Assembly: GCF_014762705.1 (NCBI RefSeq)
Contig: NZ_JABURL010000015.1
Coordinates: 62,001-126,000 of the forward strand
Direction of reading: 5' to 3'
Origin: Cyclobacterium sp.
GTDB lineage: Bacteria > Bacteroidota > Bacteroidia > Cytophagales > Cyclobacteriaceae
Length of the DNA stretch: 64,000 bases
Shown here in pieces: positions 41,808 through 51,168 of the stretch. The notes under the pieces were generated by a model. It made no database searches. It saw only the letters and a program-made list of their open reading frames with translations, and was not told where the DNA came from. Position numbers and translations under genes: made by a program. Each line of letters starts with the position of its first letter. The first letter of the stretch is position 1.

Positions 41808-44105
41808 TCAAACAAAAGCCTCCTTCACCGGCAGCTCATAAATTCTTTTTCCATTTAGTTTGTACAGTGCATTGCACAAAGCCGGAATGTAAGGAGGCAC
41901 CGGTGGTTCTCCTACTCCGGTAGGTTTTTCCTGACTTTCTATAATATGGGTATAAATCTGTTTGGGTGCCTGAGGCATGCGAATGATTTGGTAGCTGTCA
42001 AAATTATTTTGTTTGACCTGTCCGTTCTCAAAATTAATGGCCGACGACATGGCAAGGCTGCTGGCAAATTGCGCCCCTCCTTCGAATTGGGATCGAATGC
42101 GATCGGTATTTACCGCTATGCCACAATCCACCGCATAATGCACCTCCGGAATGGTGATTTTACCATTTTCATCCCTTGATACTTCTACAATACAAGCCAC
42201 ATAAGTCAAAAAACTTTTATGTGCCGCAAAGCCCATTGCTTTCCCTTCTTGTATGGATTTTGACCAATTGGCTTCTGCAGAGACCCTTTCGATTACCCTT
42301 TTCATTCTTCCGGTATCCCAGGGATAGGCGGCAATATCCTCTCCATAATTCGGATATTCACCCTCCATTTCTTCATTGAAGCTAAGCTTCCGGTCCTCTC
42401 CCAAAAGGGACAGGATATGCTCCACGGGATCCATTCCACGGAGCTCGGCTATTTCATCCAGCATGCTGCTGATGGCAAAAGCATGGTGTATGTTGCTCAC
42501 TGAGCGAAGCCATCCAATACGGGTATGTGCTTTGGCCTCATGAGATTCAATCCGGATATTCGCCACATCGTAGGGGAAATCCGTACAGCCCAAACCCATT
42601 TCTCCATCGGAGGGGTGCAATTCATCGGCACTTGAGGTACCTCCGATAGCAGGAAAAACCGTGTGGTGATTCCAGGCTATCAAGTTGCCCTGTGCATCTA
42701 ATCCTGCCTTTATTCGCTGGGCACTGTGGGAATGGTAAAAATCATGGTGGATATCATCTTCCCGGGTCCACTGCACACGTACGGGTTTTTTGATGGCCCT
42801 GGATAGCAATGCCGCCTCCACCACATAATCCGGCTTTGATTTTCTGCCAAAACCTCCACCCAGCAAGGTCACATTCACCCTGACATTGGCTGCATCCAGC
42901 TCTAATGCCTCTGCTACTGAATCCCTGGCCCATTGTGGGTGTTGGGTCGGGGCCCAGATTTCAATGGTGCCATCCTCCTTGTAATGGGCCAGTGCAGCAG
43001 GAGGTTCTATGGTAGCGTGGGCATAATAGGGTGCGCGGTAGGTTTTTTCCAAGACCTTTCCAGCGCTTCCTAAAGCTGTTTTTACATCACCTTTTTCCCT
43101 TCTCAGTTTTCCATCCCCCAGTGTTTCCCGGATCATGTCCTCCATTTGGGCGGCGCATTGGTAATCCTTGTTCTCCCCAAGATCCCATTCTACCTGCAGG
43201 GCGGCTCTGCCCTTGATAGCTGCCCAGGTATTGTCCGCTATTACCGCAATGCCTTCCAGGGGCTTATTCAAACCCGGATGGGCACCATTTCCCGAAATTT
43301 TTACCACTTGGTTGACTCCTGGTACCTCGAGTGCCTTATCTTCCGAATAATTTACCACTTTAGCCCCTACGGCAGGGCTGCGTTGGATCACGGCTATTTG
43401 CTGGCCGGGCAGGTCCATGTCCGCACCGAAGAGGGCCTTGCCATGGACAATGTCTTTTACATCATATATGGGAACATCCTTCCCAATTAGTTTGTAATCG
43501 CTGAGTTTACGAAGCTTCAATGTTTCCTGATCGGGAATTTCCATGTCCTGCAGCAGGTCAAGCAGGTCTGAAAAATCAACTTGCTGACCACTTGCTGCAT
43601 GGATCACTTGCCCATTCCGGGTATCACAGCCTGAGGGATCTACATCCCACTTTTTGCCCGCTGCTTCCATCAGCATGTGCCTGGCCGTTGCTCCCGCTCT
43701 TCTCATGGGTTCGAAAAACATGCGTATAGAATAGGATCCATCGGTGTTTTGGTCTCCGTAGGTCGCTTCATCACCAACGGCTTGCTCAATTTTAACCGAT
43801 TTCCAATCAGCTCCGAGCTCATCGGCAACAATCATTGGCAGAGAAGTCCGTATACCGGTACCCATCTCGGAGCGATGGGCAATGATGGTCACCTGGTTAT
43901 CCCCATTGATGCTCAGGTAAGCATTGGGAGCAAAGGTAAGGGTTTCACCCTTGGGACCTGAGCACTGAAAGTTGACTCCCAACATAAAACCGCCAGTGGC
44001 CAGTGAGCCTAACTTCAGGAATTCTCTCCTGGAAGGACGGAAAACTTTACTTTTATTGGTAAATTTTTTGAAAGGAAGGAAAGACAGTTTTGGTATCATG
44101 AGCAT
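41808..44105 (-). CDS. Molybdopterin-binding subunit of xanthine dehydrogenase-family (IorB-like) enzyme
   Basis: A 765-residue large subunit of a two-subunit molybdenum hydroxylase, closest in layout to isoquinoline 1-oxidoreductase beta (IorB). It carries a twin-arginine signal (PSRREFLKLGSLATGG), so the folded complex is probably exported with its small subunit. Molybdopterin-binding segments include LLGGGFGRKSKPDYVVEA, RIGWLRSV and the catalytic glutamate near the C-terminus in GVGEPPVPPY. Substrates are typically aldehydes or N-heterocycles. The 2Fe-2S subunit gene is immediately upstream (17 bases). No XdhC-type maturation gene is adjacent. ATG at 44105 or 44099 are both possible. Confidence 0.88.
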   Translation of the reverse strand: MLMIPKLSFLPFKKFTNKSKVFRPSRREFLKLGSLATGGFMLGVNFQCSGPKGETLTFAPNAYLSINGDNQVTIIAHRSEMGTGIRTSLPMIVADELGADWKSVKIEQAVGDEATYGDQNTDGSYSIRMFFEPMRRAGATARHMLMEAAGKKWDVDPSGCDTRNGQVIHAASGQQVDFSDLLDLLQDMEIPDQETLKLRKLSDYKLIGKDVPIYDVKDIVHGKALFGADMDLPGQQIAVIQRSPAVGAKVVNYSEDKALEVPGVNQVVKISGNGAHPGLNKPLEGIAVIADNTWAAIKGRAALQVEWDLGENKDYQCAAQMEDMIRETLGDGKLRREKGDVKTALGSAGKVLEKTYRAPYYAHATIEPPAALAHYKEDGTIEIWAPTQHPQWARDSVAEALELDAANVRVNVTLLGGGFGRKSKPDYVVEAALLSRAIKKPVRVQWTREDDIHHDFYHSHSAQRIKAGLDAQGNLIAWNHHTVFPAIGGTSSADELHPSDGEMGLGCTDFPYDVANIRIESHEAKAHTRIGWLRSVSNIHHAFAISSMLDEIAELRGMDPVEHILSLLGEDRKLSFNEEMEGEYPNYGEDIAAYPWDTGRMKRVIERVSAEANWSKSIQEGKAMGFAAHKSFLTYVACIVEVSRDENGKITIPEVHYAVDCGIAVNTDRIRSQFEGGAQFASSLAMSSAINFENGQVKQNNFDSYQIIRMPQAPKQIYTHIIESQEKPTGVGEPPVPPYIPALCNALYKLNGKRIYELPVKEAFV

Positions 44106-44122
44106 GTTGGGAAAGCGTAAAG

Positions 44123-44578
44123 TCAGGATTTGGATGCGGTCTGAATAGCAGTTTTGATGCGGTTATAAGTCCCACAACGGCAAAGATTGCCGGCCATGGC
44201 ATTTTCTATTTCGGCTTCAGAAGGGCTGGGGTTATTCTGAAGCAATGCGGCGGCATTCATGATTTGCCCCGTCTGACAATAGCCACATTGAGGAACGACA
44301 TGTTCCTGCCAGGCTTTTTGAAGGGGATGCTCCCCATTGGCAGATAAGCCCTCTATGGTGGTAAGCTTTTGTTCTCCCACTTCGGAAATGGGCAAACTAC
44401 AGGATCGGATGGCTACCCCGTCCAAATGTACGGTGCAGGCACCACAGAGGGCCTGTCCGCAACCGAATTTGGTCCCTTTAAGAGAGAGCAAGTCCCTAAT
44501 CACCCACAAAAGGGGCATGTCTCCGGGAGCTGTTACTTCATGGGTTTCTCCATTGACGGCAAGTGTAAACTTTTCCAT
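44123..44578 (-). CDS. 2Fe-2S subunit of the molybdenum hydroxylase (IorA-like)
   Basis: A 151-residue electron-transfer subunit with two 2Fe-2S clusters. The plant-ferredoxin-like cluster is [16 protein letters not shown] plus the later CSLPI cysteine, and the second cluster uses [10 protein letters not shown] and NLCRCGTY. Start at ATG 44578 ([10 protein letters not shown]) rather than an upstream extension. It has no signal peptide of its own and would be exported by hitchhiking with the Tat-signalled large subunit. It forms a two-gene operon with that subunit; no FAD subunit is present, consistent with the IorAB type. Confidence 0.9.
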   Translation of the reverse strand: MEKFTLAVNGETHEVTAPGDMPLLWVIRDLLSLKGTKFGCGQALCGACTVHLDGVAIRSCSLPISEVGEQKLTTIEGLSANGEHPLQKAWQEHVVPQCGYCQTGQIMNAAALLQNNPSPSEAEIENAMAGNLCRCGTYNRIKTAIQTASKS

Positions 44579-44694
44579 AGTATTTAGTTTTTCAAATGAC
44601 AATTTCAATATAATAAAATATTGTAAAATCATTGACAATAGGGCGCTGATTTTTTAAGCATGTACTAAAGGAGAATGTAGAACAAATCAGAGTC

Positions 44695-44728
44695 TACGTA
44701 CTTTCCGTATATATACGATATTTTCGTA
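44695..44728. promoter_or_regulatory. BlaI-type operator array
   Basis: Overlapping inverted repeats lie just before the BlaI gene: TACGTACTTTCCGTA (44695-44709), CGTATATATACG (44706-44717) and TACGATATTTTCGTA (44714-44728). BlaI/MecI dimers bind TAC...GTA-type palindromes, so autoregulation is likely. Confidence 0.55.
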
Positions 44729-44761
44729 GGAAAACTAATAATCTTTTCTTACCTTGCTTGT

Positions 44762-45136
44762 ATGGAACAATTAACCAACAACGAAGAGCAGGTCATGGCC
44801 ATCATCTGGAAAATGGAAAAGGCCCTCATCAGGGAAGTCCTCAAACGTTTTCCTGATCCCAAACCTCCTTATACAACCCTGGCCTCGGTCATCAAACAAC
44901 TTGAAAAAAAGGGTTTTCTGGATCACATCACTTATGGAAACACCCATCAGTACTTTCCTCTGATCAGCAAAAAGGCGTACCGAAACAAAAGTTTTAACCA
45001 AATGGTAAAAAACTATTTTGATGGTTCAGCACAAAATGTTTTGTCCTTTATGGTAAAGGAGAAGAAGCTTTCCGATCAGGAATTAAAAGAATTGGAGAAG
45101 ATGGTTGAGAATTTTAAAAATGAGAAAAAATCATGA
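44762..45136 (+). CDS. BlaI/MecI/CopY family transcriptional repressor
   Basis: A 124-residue winged-helix repressor. The N-terminal ELTNNEEQVMAIIWKME-like segment (here QLTNNEEQVMAIIWKME), the recognition helix PKPPYTTLASVIKQLEKKGFL and the wing ITYGNTHQYFPLIS are standard; the C-terminal helix SDQELKELEKMVENF is the dimer/cleavage domain. It is encoded in a four-base overlap (ATGA) with the M56 peptidase gene, the usual BlaI-BlaR1-like pair. It likely represses its own operon through the palindromes upstream, and is cleaved or released when the peptidase senses its signal. Confidence 0.92.
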   Translation: MEQLTNNEEQVMAIIWKMEKALIREVLKRFPDPKPPYTTLASVIKQLEKKGFLDHITYGNTHQYFPLISKKAYRNKSFNQMVKNYFDGSAQNVLSFMVKEKKLSDQELKELEKMVENFKNEKKS

Positions 45137-46374
45137 ATCAGGTTTTAAACTATTTGTGGGAAGCCAGCCTTAGCCTTGGTGCCTTATGGTTTTTTTATTG
45201 GCTGCTTCTGGATGGAAATACATTTTTCGACTGGAATCGGGCATTTTTGCTGCTGGCAATTATCGCCTCCCTGGCTTTTCCAGCCTTTGAATTTCCGGCT
45301 AATGTGGCCGGTAGCCAGCTGGCAGCAAGTTACGGTTTTCAGTTTCCCATTTTGGAATTTACTGATCATAAAATTCCATCAACAGAACAGGAATGGATTT
45401 CACTTCCCCAATTTCTTTTTGGGGTTTACCTTATAGGGCTTATCTTTTTTCTCTTTCGGTTGATTTGGGGAATGGTTGTTTTGTACAGGCAGATCAGCAA
45501 GGCCAGGCAGGCTTTCTGGGGGCCTTTCATCCTGCTGGAACATCCGGATTTCCAACCGGCTTCTTTTTTCCGGTATATTTTTTTACCGGCCAAAGGGGAT
45601 AATGAAGTAGACCGGGAATGGATACTGGCCCATGAGGCTGCGCATGGCAACCAGCTCCACAGTTGGGATATCCTGCTTGTCCAACTGTTAAAAATCGTAC
45701 TCTGGTTCAATCCTTTTGTAAGGCTGTTTGAAAAAGCTTTGCGGGAGGTACATGAATACCAGGTAGACGAGAAAATCATCGCTCATCATCCAAAAAAAAC
45801 TTATGCCCAATTGCTATTAAAATTAATCAGGCCTACACAGACCTGTGTGCTTATCCATAATTTCAATCAATTTCAAATCAAAAAAAGAATTAAAATGATG
45901 AATCAACCAAAAACCAGATCGCTTGCCAGAAGCAAGTATGCTTTGTCCATCCCTCTATTTGGGTTATTGTTTGTCCTGTTTGCCTGCGAATACCAGGATG
46001 AGATGATGGATCAAAACGACAAAGATGACAACAAAATCACCGAAAGGCTGATGCAGGGGGATGTTTTCGATGTAGTAGAGGACATGCCTGTACCGAATGG
46101 GGGTATGGAAGGATGGAACCAATACCTGATGGAGAACCTGACCTATCCAGAGTCTGCCAAAAAAGAGGGCGTGGAGGGAACCGTTTATGCCAGTTTTGTG
46201 GTCAATCAGGAAGGAGTCGTCAGGGATGTAGAACTTTTGAGAGGCGTAGATGATCGGCTGAACCAGGCTGCTCTTGAAGTGATCCGCAATTCACCTGACT
46301 GGGAACCCGGCAAACAGAAAGGGAAAGAAGTAACCGTCAAGATGCGCGTTCCAATTAAGTTTAAAATTAATTAG
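45133..46374 (+). CDS. M56 (BlaR1-like) metallopeptidase with C-terminal TonB domain
   Basis: A 413-residue membrane protein. Four N-terminal helices span about residues 1-125; the zinc site is HEAAH at 167-171 with a downstream glutamate in VHEYQVDE. A fifth hydrophobic segment (SIPLFGLLFVLFACEYQD) ends in a lipobox-like LFAC with C285, and the last ~95 residues are a TonB C-terminal-like domain (YPESAKKEGVEGTVYASF). It senses an envelope signal and relieves BlaI repression; the TonB-like part may contact outer-membrane receptors or cell-wall partners. It overlaps blaI by four bases and is followed by a strong terminator. No beta-lactamase gene is adjacent. Confidence 0.88.
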   Translation: MNQVLNYLWEASLSLGALWFFYWLLLDGNTFFDWNRAFLLLAIIASLAFPAFEFPANVAGSQLAASYGFQFPILEFTDHKIPSTEQEWISLPQFLFGVYLIGLIFFLFRLIWGMVVLYRQISKARQAFWGPFILLEHPDFQPASFFRYIFLPAKGDNEVDREWILAHEAAHGNQLHSWDILLVQLLKIVLWFNPFVRLFEKALREVHEYQVDEKIIAHHPKKTYAQLLLKLIRPTQTCVLIHNFNQFQIKKRIKMMNQPKTRSLARSKYALSIPLFGLLFVLFACEYQDEMMDQNDKDDNKITERLMQGDVFDVVEDMPVPNGGMEGWNQYLMENLTYPESAKKEGVEGTVYASFVVNQEGVVRDVELLRGVDDRLNQAALEVIRNSPDWEPGKQKGKEVTVKMRVPIKFKIN

Positions 46375-46403
46375 AAAAATACAGGATTGTTTGTTGTTAA
46401 TCG

Positions 46404-46451
46404 ATCCCTGACCGACAAGGAAATTGGAACCTACTGGTCAGGGATTTTTTC
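46404..46451 (+). terminator. Rho-independent terminator after the M56-TonB gene
   Basis: A perfect 10-bp stem (ATCCCTGACC with GGTCAGGGAT) encloses a 22-base loop and is followed by six T residues, starting 30 bases after the stop codon. Confidence 0.7.
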
Positions 46452-46467
46452 TATTTTCCCCATTTCG

Positions 46468-46615
46468 GCATAATTTCAGCAAAAATCCCTCATTCCGATG
46501 CCTGGAAAAGGGAGTTTGATAGGGGGAAAGCCGAGGGAATGCCTGACCAGACGGAATTTCCATGGCCTTTCCTTTAACCTAAAACTATCAAAAGGGATTC
46601 TCACCTACGGTTCAA
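46468..46615. repeat. Degenerate dispersed repeat (copy 2)
   Basis: This aligns with 29476-29620 in the same orientation, sharing CTCATTCCGA/GTCATTCCGA, GAAAGCCG, GGGAAT and CCAGACG-like blocks, then ACTCAGGTT and AAACCCG further on. The remainder of the 470-base gap (46375-46844) contains a terminator and an AT-rich run-up to the kinase gene, with no other gene. Confidence 0.45.
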
Positions 46616-46844
46616 TCCAAATTTTTGAAGCTCAAAAATCATACTCAGGTTTTTACCCAAACCCGTAAGGTTTCATCATTTACTTTGATCATCCCACAGC
46701 ATTTTTATACCAAACCCGAAAATTATATTCAGTCTTGATCATTCGGTTTTCAAAAATTTTATCTTAAATTTAATGATTATGGTTTGGTTTTTGGTCCTTG
46801 TTTAATTTTATAATAATTATTGAATTTTCACTGTATTTTTTGGC

Positions 46845-49247
46845 ATGAAAAAAGTGGCTTTTGATAAGCTCAAAGAGGAAAAGCGGTTTGCGGTATTGCA
46901 ATCCTACGACATTCTTGATACCTCACCGGAACCCGAGTTTGATACCATTACGGAATTGGCATCACAGGTAAGCGGAGCAGCTGTTTCCTCTCTCTCTTTT
47001 TTGGGAAGTAATGGGCTGTTTTATAAATCAGTTTTCGGGTTCGGTATAAAAGATTTTGAAGAGACCAGACCACCTTGCCTACAGGCAGGTAACAAAGCGG
47101 CCAATCCCCTGGTAATTTCAGATATTCAAGTTCAGCATGAAGGCTCCAAGCAGCTGGGGATACCGGAAAAAACACCGTATCGGTTTTTTGCCGGTTTTCC
47201 ACTGATTACTCCCAACGGATTCCATTTGGGAGCGCTTTGCGTGCTGGATCAAAGCCCATCCCAGCTTTCTCAGGGGCAAATACGGTCCCTGACGCTATTG
47301 GCAAAGCAGGTCATTTCTCTGCTGGAAGGGAGAAAAAAGCAAAAGGTCATTCAGCAGAGTTACCGGCTCCAAAAGGAAATGGAACAGCAAAGGGCTCAGG
47401 AACGGCTGAACAATGAAGCCTTGATCAACACCACATCCGATGATATCTGGAGTATTGACACTAATTTCCGGTTTATAACTTTCAATGATGCTTTTTCAAG
47501 GAAAATAGAAGCCATAATCGGAGAGAAGCTTCGCCCTGGCATCTCTGCACTGTTTCCCGAAAAAATTCCGGCAGACATGCACCAGAAATTCAAGGGCTTT
47601 TTTGAGCGGGCCCTTTCCGGGGAATCCTTCACTGAGGAATATTGCAGGCCGGAAAAAATGGAAACCGGTTTATTGGTCTGGATAGAATTGAGTGGCCATC
47701 CCATCTTTCGGGATGGAATAATCACAGGGGCAGCCTTTTTTGCCAAAACCATTACGGAAAGAAAAAAGGCGGAAATCAAATTGAAGGAGTCGGAGGCCAA
47801 CTACCGGATGCTTTTTGACCATAGTCCACTGCCCAAGATTTTGTTGGACATGGACACCATGGAAATTATGGAGGTCAACCGCTCCACATTGGACAAATTT
47901 GGCTACCAAAAAAAAGAAATGCTGGGAAGCAAAATGGGCCTTCTGATGCAGGAAGAAGAAATAGGTTTCTTTTTTGATTCCATTCAACAACTCAAAGGGA
48001 CAAAAAAGGAGGTCAAACTGGAAAATATCGTCCAGAAAAAGAAGAATGGTGAACTGATACAGGGCGAACTCATGGTTCATGAATTGGTGTTTGAGGGCAG
48101 AAACTGCCTGTTGGCCATCTTAAATGACCGTACAGAGGAGTTGCAATCCATATCTGTCAAATCGCAGATGGCCAGTATCATGGAAAACAGCCTGAATGAA
48201 ATATATATTTTTGACACCAAAAGCTTGAGTTTTCGTTATGCAAACAGGGGGGCCTTGCTCAATATGGGCTATAGCCTGCAGGAATTAAAAGGCCTGACTC
48301 CCCATCAAATCAAGCCTGAATTTGATGAAGCACAGTTTAGGTCCTTCATTGCCCCATTACTGAAAGAGGAAAAAGAAAAGTTGGTATTCGTTACTGTCCA
48401 TGAACGAAAAAACGGAACCCGCTACCCTGTTGAAGTCCATTTACAGAAAATGCGTTATGAAGGGCAACCTGCATTTGTAGCCATCATTATAGACATTACC
48501 GCGGCAAAAAAGGCAGAACAAGAACTTAAGGAGCTGAACCAGCTATTAGAAAAAAGCAACCAGGAACTGGATCAGTTTGCTTCTATTACTGCCCATGATT
48601 TGCAGGAGCCGCTTCGCATGGTCTCCGCCTTTACTTCATTGTTAAAAAGGAAATATGCCCATCAACTGGATGAAAAAGCACAACAATACATTCATTTTGC
48701 TATGGATGGTTCAATCCGAATGCAGCGCATGATTGAAGATATCCTGAACTACTCCAGGGCGGGAATGGAGAAGAAAAAAGTGGAAACTTTTCACTCTGCT
48801 GACATCTTGAAAAATGCGGTCAATGACTTGCAAAAGCGGATAGAACAGACAAGCGCCACGGTGCTGCTTCCTGATCAGGATGTGTTGATTCAAGCCAATC
48901 CAAATGATATTTACCGCTTGTTTTTAAATTTAATAAACAATGGGCTCAAATTTATTCCGGAAAATAAGGCTCCACGGATACAAATTAAATTCCGTCAGGA
49001 TGCCAGATTGTATCACTTCACGGTGGAAGACAATGGTATCGGTATTGCACCAGAACACCTTAAATTATTGTTCAATCCCTTTAAAAGATTACACAGCAAA
49101 AAGTCCTATGAGGGAACAGGTCTGGGATTGGCTACCTGCAAGAAAATAGTAAATCAATATGGTGGGTCAATTTGGGCAACCTCACAACCCGGAGAAGGAA
49201 GTCAGTTTCATTTTACCCTGCCTAAAATTCTGAATGAGGTACTTTAA
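46845..49247 (+). CDS. GAF/PAS sensor histidine kinase
   Basis: An 800-residue soluble-type kinase without transmembrane helices. Order: GAF domain (about 10-165), coiled coil, PAS (about 195-310), PAS (about 320-430), PAS (about 440-560), a short coiled coil, HisKA with phospho-acceptor H584 in ITAHDLQEPLRM, and HATPase_c with N box LFLNLINNGLKFI near 692, DNGIGIAPEHL and GTGLGLATCKKI. It is likely cytoplasmic and senses redox, light or small ligands through PAS/GAF; no chromophore cysteine can be assigned with confidence. No response regulator is adjacent. Hybrid receiver is absent. Confidence 0.9.
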   Translation: MKKVAFDKLKEEKRFAVLQSYDILDTSPEPEFDTITELASQVSGAAVSSLSFLGSNGLFYKSVFGFGIKDFEETRPPCLQAGNKAANPLVISDIQVQHEGSKQLGIPEKTPYRFFAGFPLITPNGFHLGALCVLDQSPSQLSQGQIRSLTLLAKQVISLLEGRKKQKVIQQSYRLQKEMEQQRAQERLNNEALINTTSDDIWSIDTNFRFITFNDAFSRKIEAIIGEKLRPGISALFPEKIPADMHQKFKGFFERALSGESFTEEYCRPEKMETGLLVWIELSGHPIFRDGIITGAAFFAKTITERKKAEIKLKESEANYRMLFDHSPLPKILLDMDTMEIMEVNRSTLDKFGYQKKEMLGSKMGLLMQEEEIGFFFDSIQQLKGTKKEVKLENIVQKKKNGELIQGELMVHELVFEGRNCLLAILNDRTEELQSISVKSQMASIMENSLNEIYIFDTKSLSFRYANRGALLNMGYSLQELKGLTPHQIKPEFDEAQFRSFIAPLLKEEKEKLVFVTVHERKNGTRYPVEVHLQKMRYEGQPAFVAIIIDITAAKKAEQELKELNQLLEKSNQELDQFASITAHDLQEPLRMVSAFTSLLKRKYAHQLDEKAQQYIHFAMDGSIRMQRMIEDILNYSRAGMEKKKVETFHSADILKNAVNDLQKRIEQTSATVLLPDQDVLIQANPNDIYRLFLNLINNGLKFIPENKAPRIQIKFRQDARLYHFTVEDNGIGIAPEHLKLLFNPFKRLHSKKSYEGTGLGLATCKKIVNQYGGSIWATSQPGEGSQFHFTLPKILNEVL

Positions 49248-49302
49248 ACTTTGTACACATGCTGAAATTCAGAAAGGACTAATTTCATAGGGTTGAATAG
49301 TC

Positions 49303-49587
49303 CTACTTTGAGAGTACATCTCTGATTTCCGGTACTTTCTCAAAGACGGATTTGGCAAAAGGGCATAAGGGCAATATTTTTAATTGATTGGCCCTGGCAA
49401 ATTCCACAGCCCTAAAAACCAAAGCCTCACCAATTCCCTTGCCTCTAAGTGATTCCGAGATTTCGGTATGGTCAATGATAAACATTTTTTCCCCTGCTTT
49501 TGAATAGGTCATCTCGGCATTAATCTGACCTTCATTTTCGATAAAAAAGGAACCTTTTGTTGATTTTGTCTGATGTTGGATTTCCAT
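49303..49587 (-). CDS. GNAT-type N-acetyltransferase (NATD1/YjdJ-like)
   Basis: A 94-residue compact acetyltransferase. The acetyl-CoA loop is in ESLRGKGIGEALVFRAVEFA (R/Q-x-x-G-x-G/A pattern RGKGIG), preceded by MFIIDHTEISESL and followed by the terminal LPLCPFAKSVFE motif typical of the small YjdJ/NATD1 group. Start at ATG 49587; a TTG three codons earlier is not needed. It is a lone gene between the sensor kinase and the baeRF3 gene, and its substrate is unknown. Confidence 0.8.
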   Translation of the reverse strand: MEIQHQTKSTKGSFFIENEGQINAEMTYSKAGEKMFIIDHTEISESLRGKGIGEALVFRAVEFARANQLKILPLCPFAKSVFEKVPEIRDVLSK

Positions 49588-49810
49588 ATTTTCCAATTAT
49601 TTAAGAATTAATATGAATCTATAAATATTCTTGCTTTTGTTAGGGCTGTTTGGAAAACCTTGGATAATGTTTGAAAACAGTTGGCTTCCATTCCCACTGA
49701 AGCTTATTAGGCTTAATATGGCATCAATATTGTACCTAAATTGAGTATAAAAAATCATTTAATCCAATTATTACTGATTTTATTCTTAATTATTAAAAGA
49801 AAATAGACCC

Positions 49811-50965
49811 ATGCAAATGATAACCGAAAAATTTATTCAGGATTTATTGGCCAAAAAAGAAAATCCATGCCTTTCGCTCTACATGCCAACCCACCGGCAC
49901 CATCCGGAAAATAAACAGGACCCGATCCGTTTTAAAAATTTGCTAAAAGAAATGGAGCAATCCTTGCAGCAAAAATACAGTTCAGAGGAAACAAAAAATT
50001 TCCTGGCTCCGCTGGAAGAGCTGGCCGGGAACCCTGATTTTTGGAACCAAAACCGGGATGGATTGGCCGTATTCTCCGCCAAGGATCTGATGGAAGTGGT
50101 AAAATTACCTGTTGCTGTGGATTCCCTGGCCCTTGTGGCGGACAGCTTCCACACCAAACCCATTCGCAAATATTTACAATCCACAGACCGGTATCATCTC
50201 CTGGGTTTGAGCAGACATGAATTCACCTTGTATGAAGGAAACAGGCACTCGATAGATGAAATAGAACTTTCGGATGAAATACCTAAAACCATTGAAGAAG
50301 CATTGGGAGATGAATTGACGGATGAGCACATTACAGTTGCATCTTATGGCGGGGCGGCAGGTGAAGGCAATGCCATGCACCATGGCCACGGCGGCAAAAA
50401 AGACCAGGTGGATTTGGATGCGGAGCGTTTTTTCCGAATAGTGGCCAAAGCTGTGGAAGATAATTATTCCAATCCATCAGGTTTGCCTTTGATTCTTGCA
50501 GCTTTACCGGAGCATCACCATCTTTTTCATAAGGTGAATAAAAATGAGTCCTTAAGGTCTGATGGAATCCAGGTAAATCCATCCTCAGTAAGCAAAGAAA
50601 AGCTAACTAAAATGGCCTGGGAAGTAATGAAGCCTGCTTACCTGGAAAATCTGGAAAAGCAGGCAGGTCAATTTTGCCATGCCAAGGCAGCGGGTAAAGG
50701 ATCAGACGATTACAAGGAACTGGCAGTGGCGGCAGTAGCGGGAAGAATTGAGACTTTACTTGTGGAAGCTGACCGGATCATTGCAGCGCGCATCACCAAT
50801 TTGGTTACCGGCAATACGCAGAAAAAAGATATGGATAATCCCAGGGTAGATGACCTCCTGGATGATATGGGTGAATTGGTAATGAAGATGGGAGGCAAGG
50901 TTGTGGTCATGCCTCCTGAATATATGCCTACGGATACGGGTCTGGCAGGGATTTACAGGTATTAA
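49811..50965 (+). CDS. baeRF3-type (bacterial archaeo-eukaryotic release factor-like) protein
   Basis: A 384-residue protein of the baeRF3 family, distant relatives of archaeo-eukaryotic peptide chain release factor aRF1/eRF1. Visible traits are PCLSLYMPTHRHHPENKQDPIRFKNLL at the N-terminus (in parts: CLSLYMPTHR, DPIRFKNLL), NRDGLAVFSA, YHLLGLSRHEFTLYEGN and a histidine/glycine-rich loop (GNAMHHGHGGKKD) before the C-terminal domain ending KVVVMPPEYMPTDTGLAGIYRY. The family is proposed to act in ribosome rescue or quality control; this is not demonstrated. It lies alone with about 200 bases of AT-rich leader. Confidence 0.75.
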   Translation: MQMITEKFIQDLLAKKENPCLSLYMPTHRHHPENKQDPIRFKNLLKEMEQSLQQKYSSEETKNFLAPLEELAGNPDFWNQNRDGLAVFSAKDLMEVVKLPVAVDSLALVADSFHTKPIRKYLQSTDRYHLLGLSRHEFTLYEGNRHSIDEIELSDEIPKTIEEALGDELTDEHITVASYGGAAGEGNAMHHGHGGKKDQVDLDAERFFRIVAKAVEDNYSNPSGLPLILAALPEHHHLFHKVNKNESLRSDGIQVNPSSVSKEKLTKMAWEVMKPAYLENLEKQAGQFCHAKAAGKGSDDYKELAVAAVAGRIETLLVEADRIIAARITNLVTGNTQKKDMDNPRVDDLLDDMGELVMKMGGKVVVMPPEYMPTDTGLAGIYRY

Positions 50966-51159
50966 AAAGCTTTTCCAGAAGCCATTTTACTTCTTGATAT
51001 TTGTCTAATATGCTGGTTTATATCAATCATTGTTTTAAACCGGGGGAAATTTAATAAATCGGTCTGAAAGGTATCATTTCTGAGAATTGATTTGTCAGGG
51101 ATAAATTCCATTTGTCTTCCAATAGAAAATACAATAAACTTGCAATAAATGTCACCCAT
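50962..51159 (-). CDS. Possible small hypothetical protein downstream of the AraC regulator
   Basis: A 65-codon frame starts with ATG 10 bases after the stop of the GlxA-like regulator gene and ends four bases inside the 3' end of the baeRF3 gene on the other strand. The product (GDIYCKFIVFSIGRQ start, HIRQISRSKMASGKAF end) has no recognisable motif or signal peptide. Position after the regulator is consistent with a co-transcribed small gene, but a chance frame is about equally likely. Confidence 0.25.
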   Translation of the reverse strand: MGDIYCKFIVFSIGRQMEFIPDKSILRNDTFQTDLLNFPRFKTMIDINQHIRQISRSKMASGKAF

Positions 51160-51168
51160 CAATGGTGG

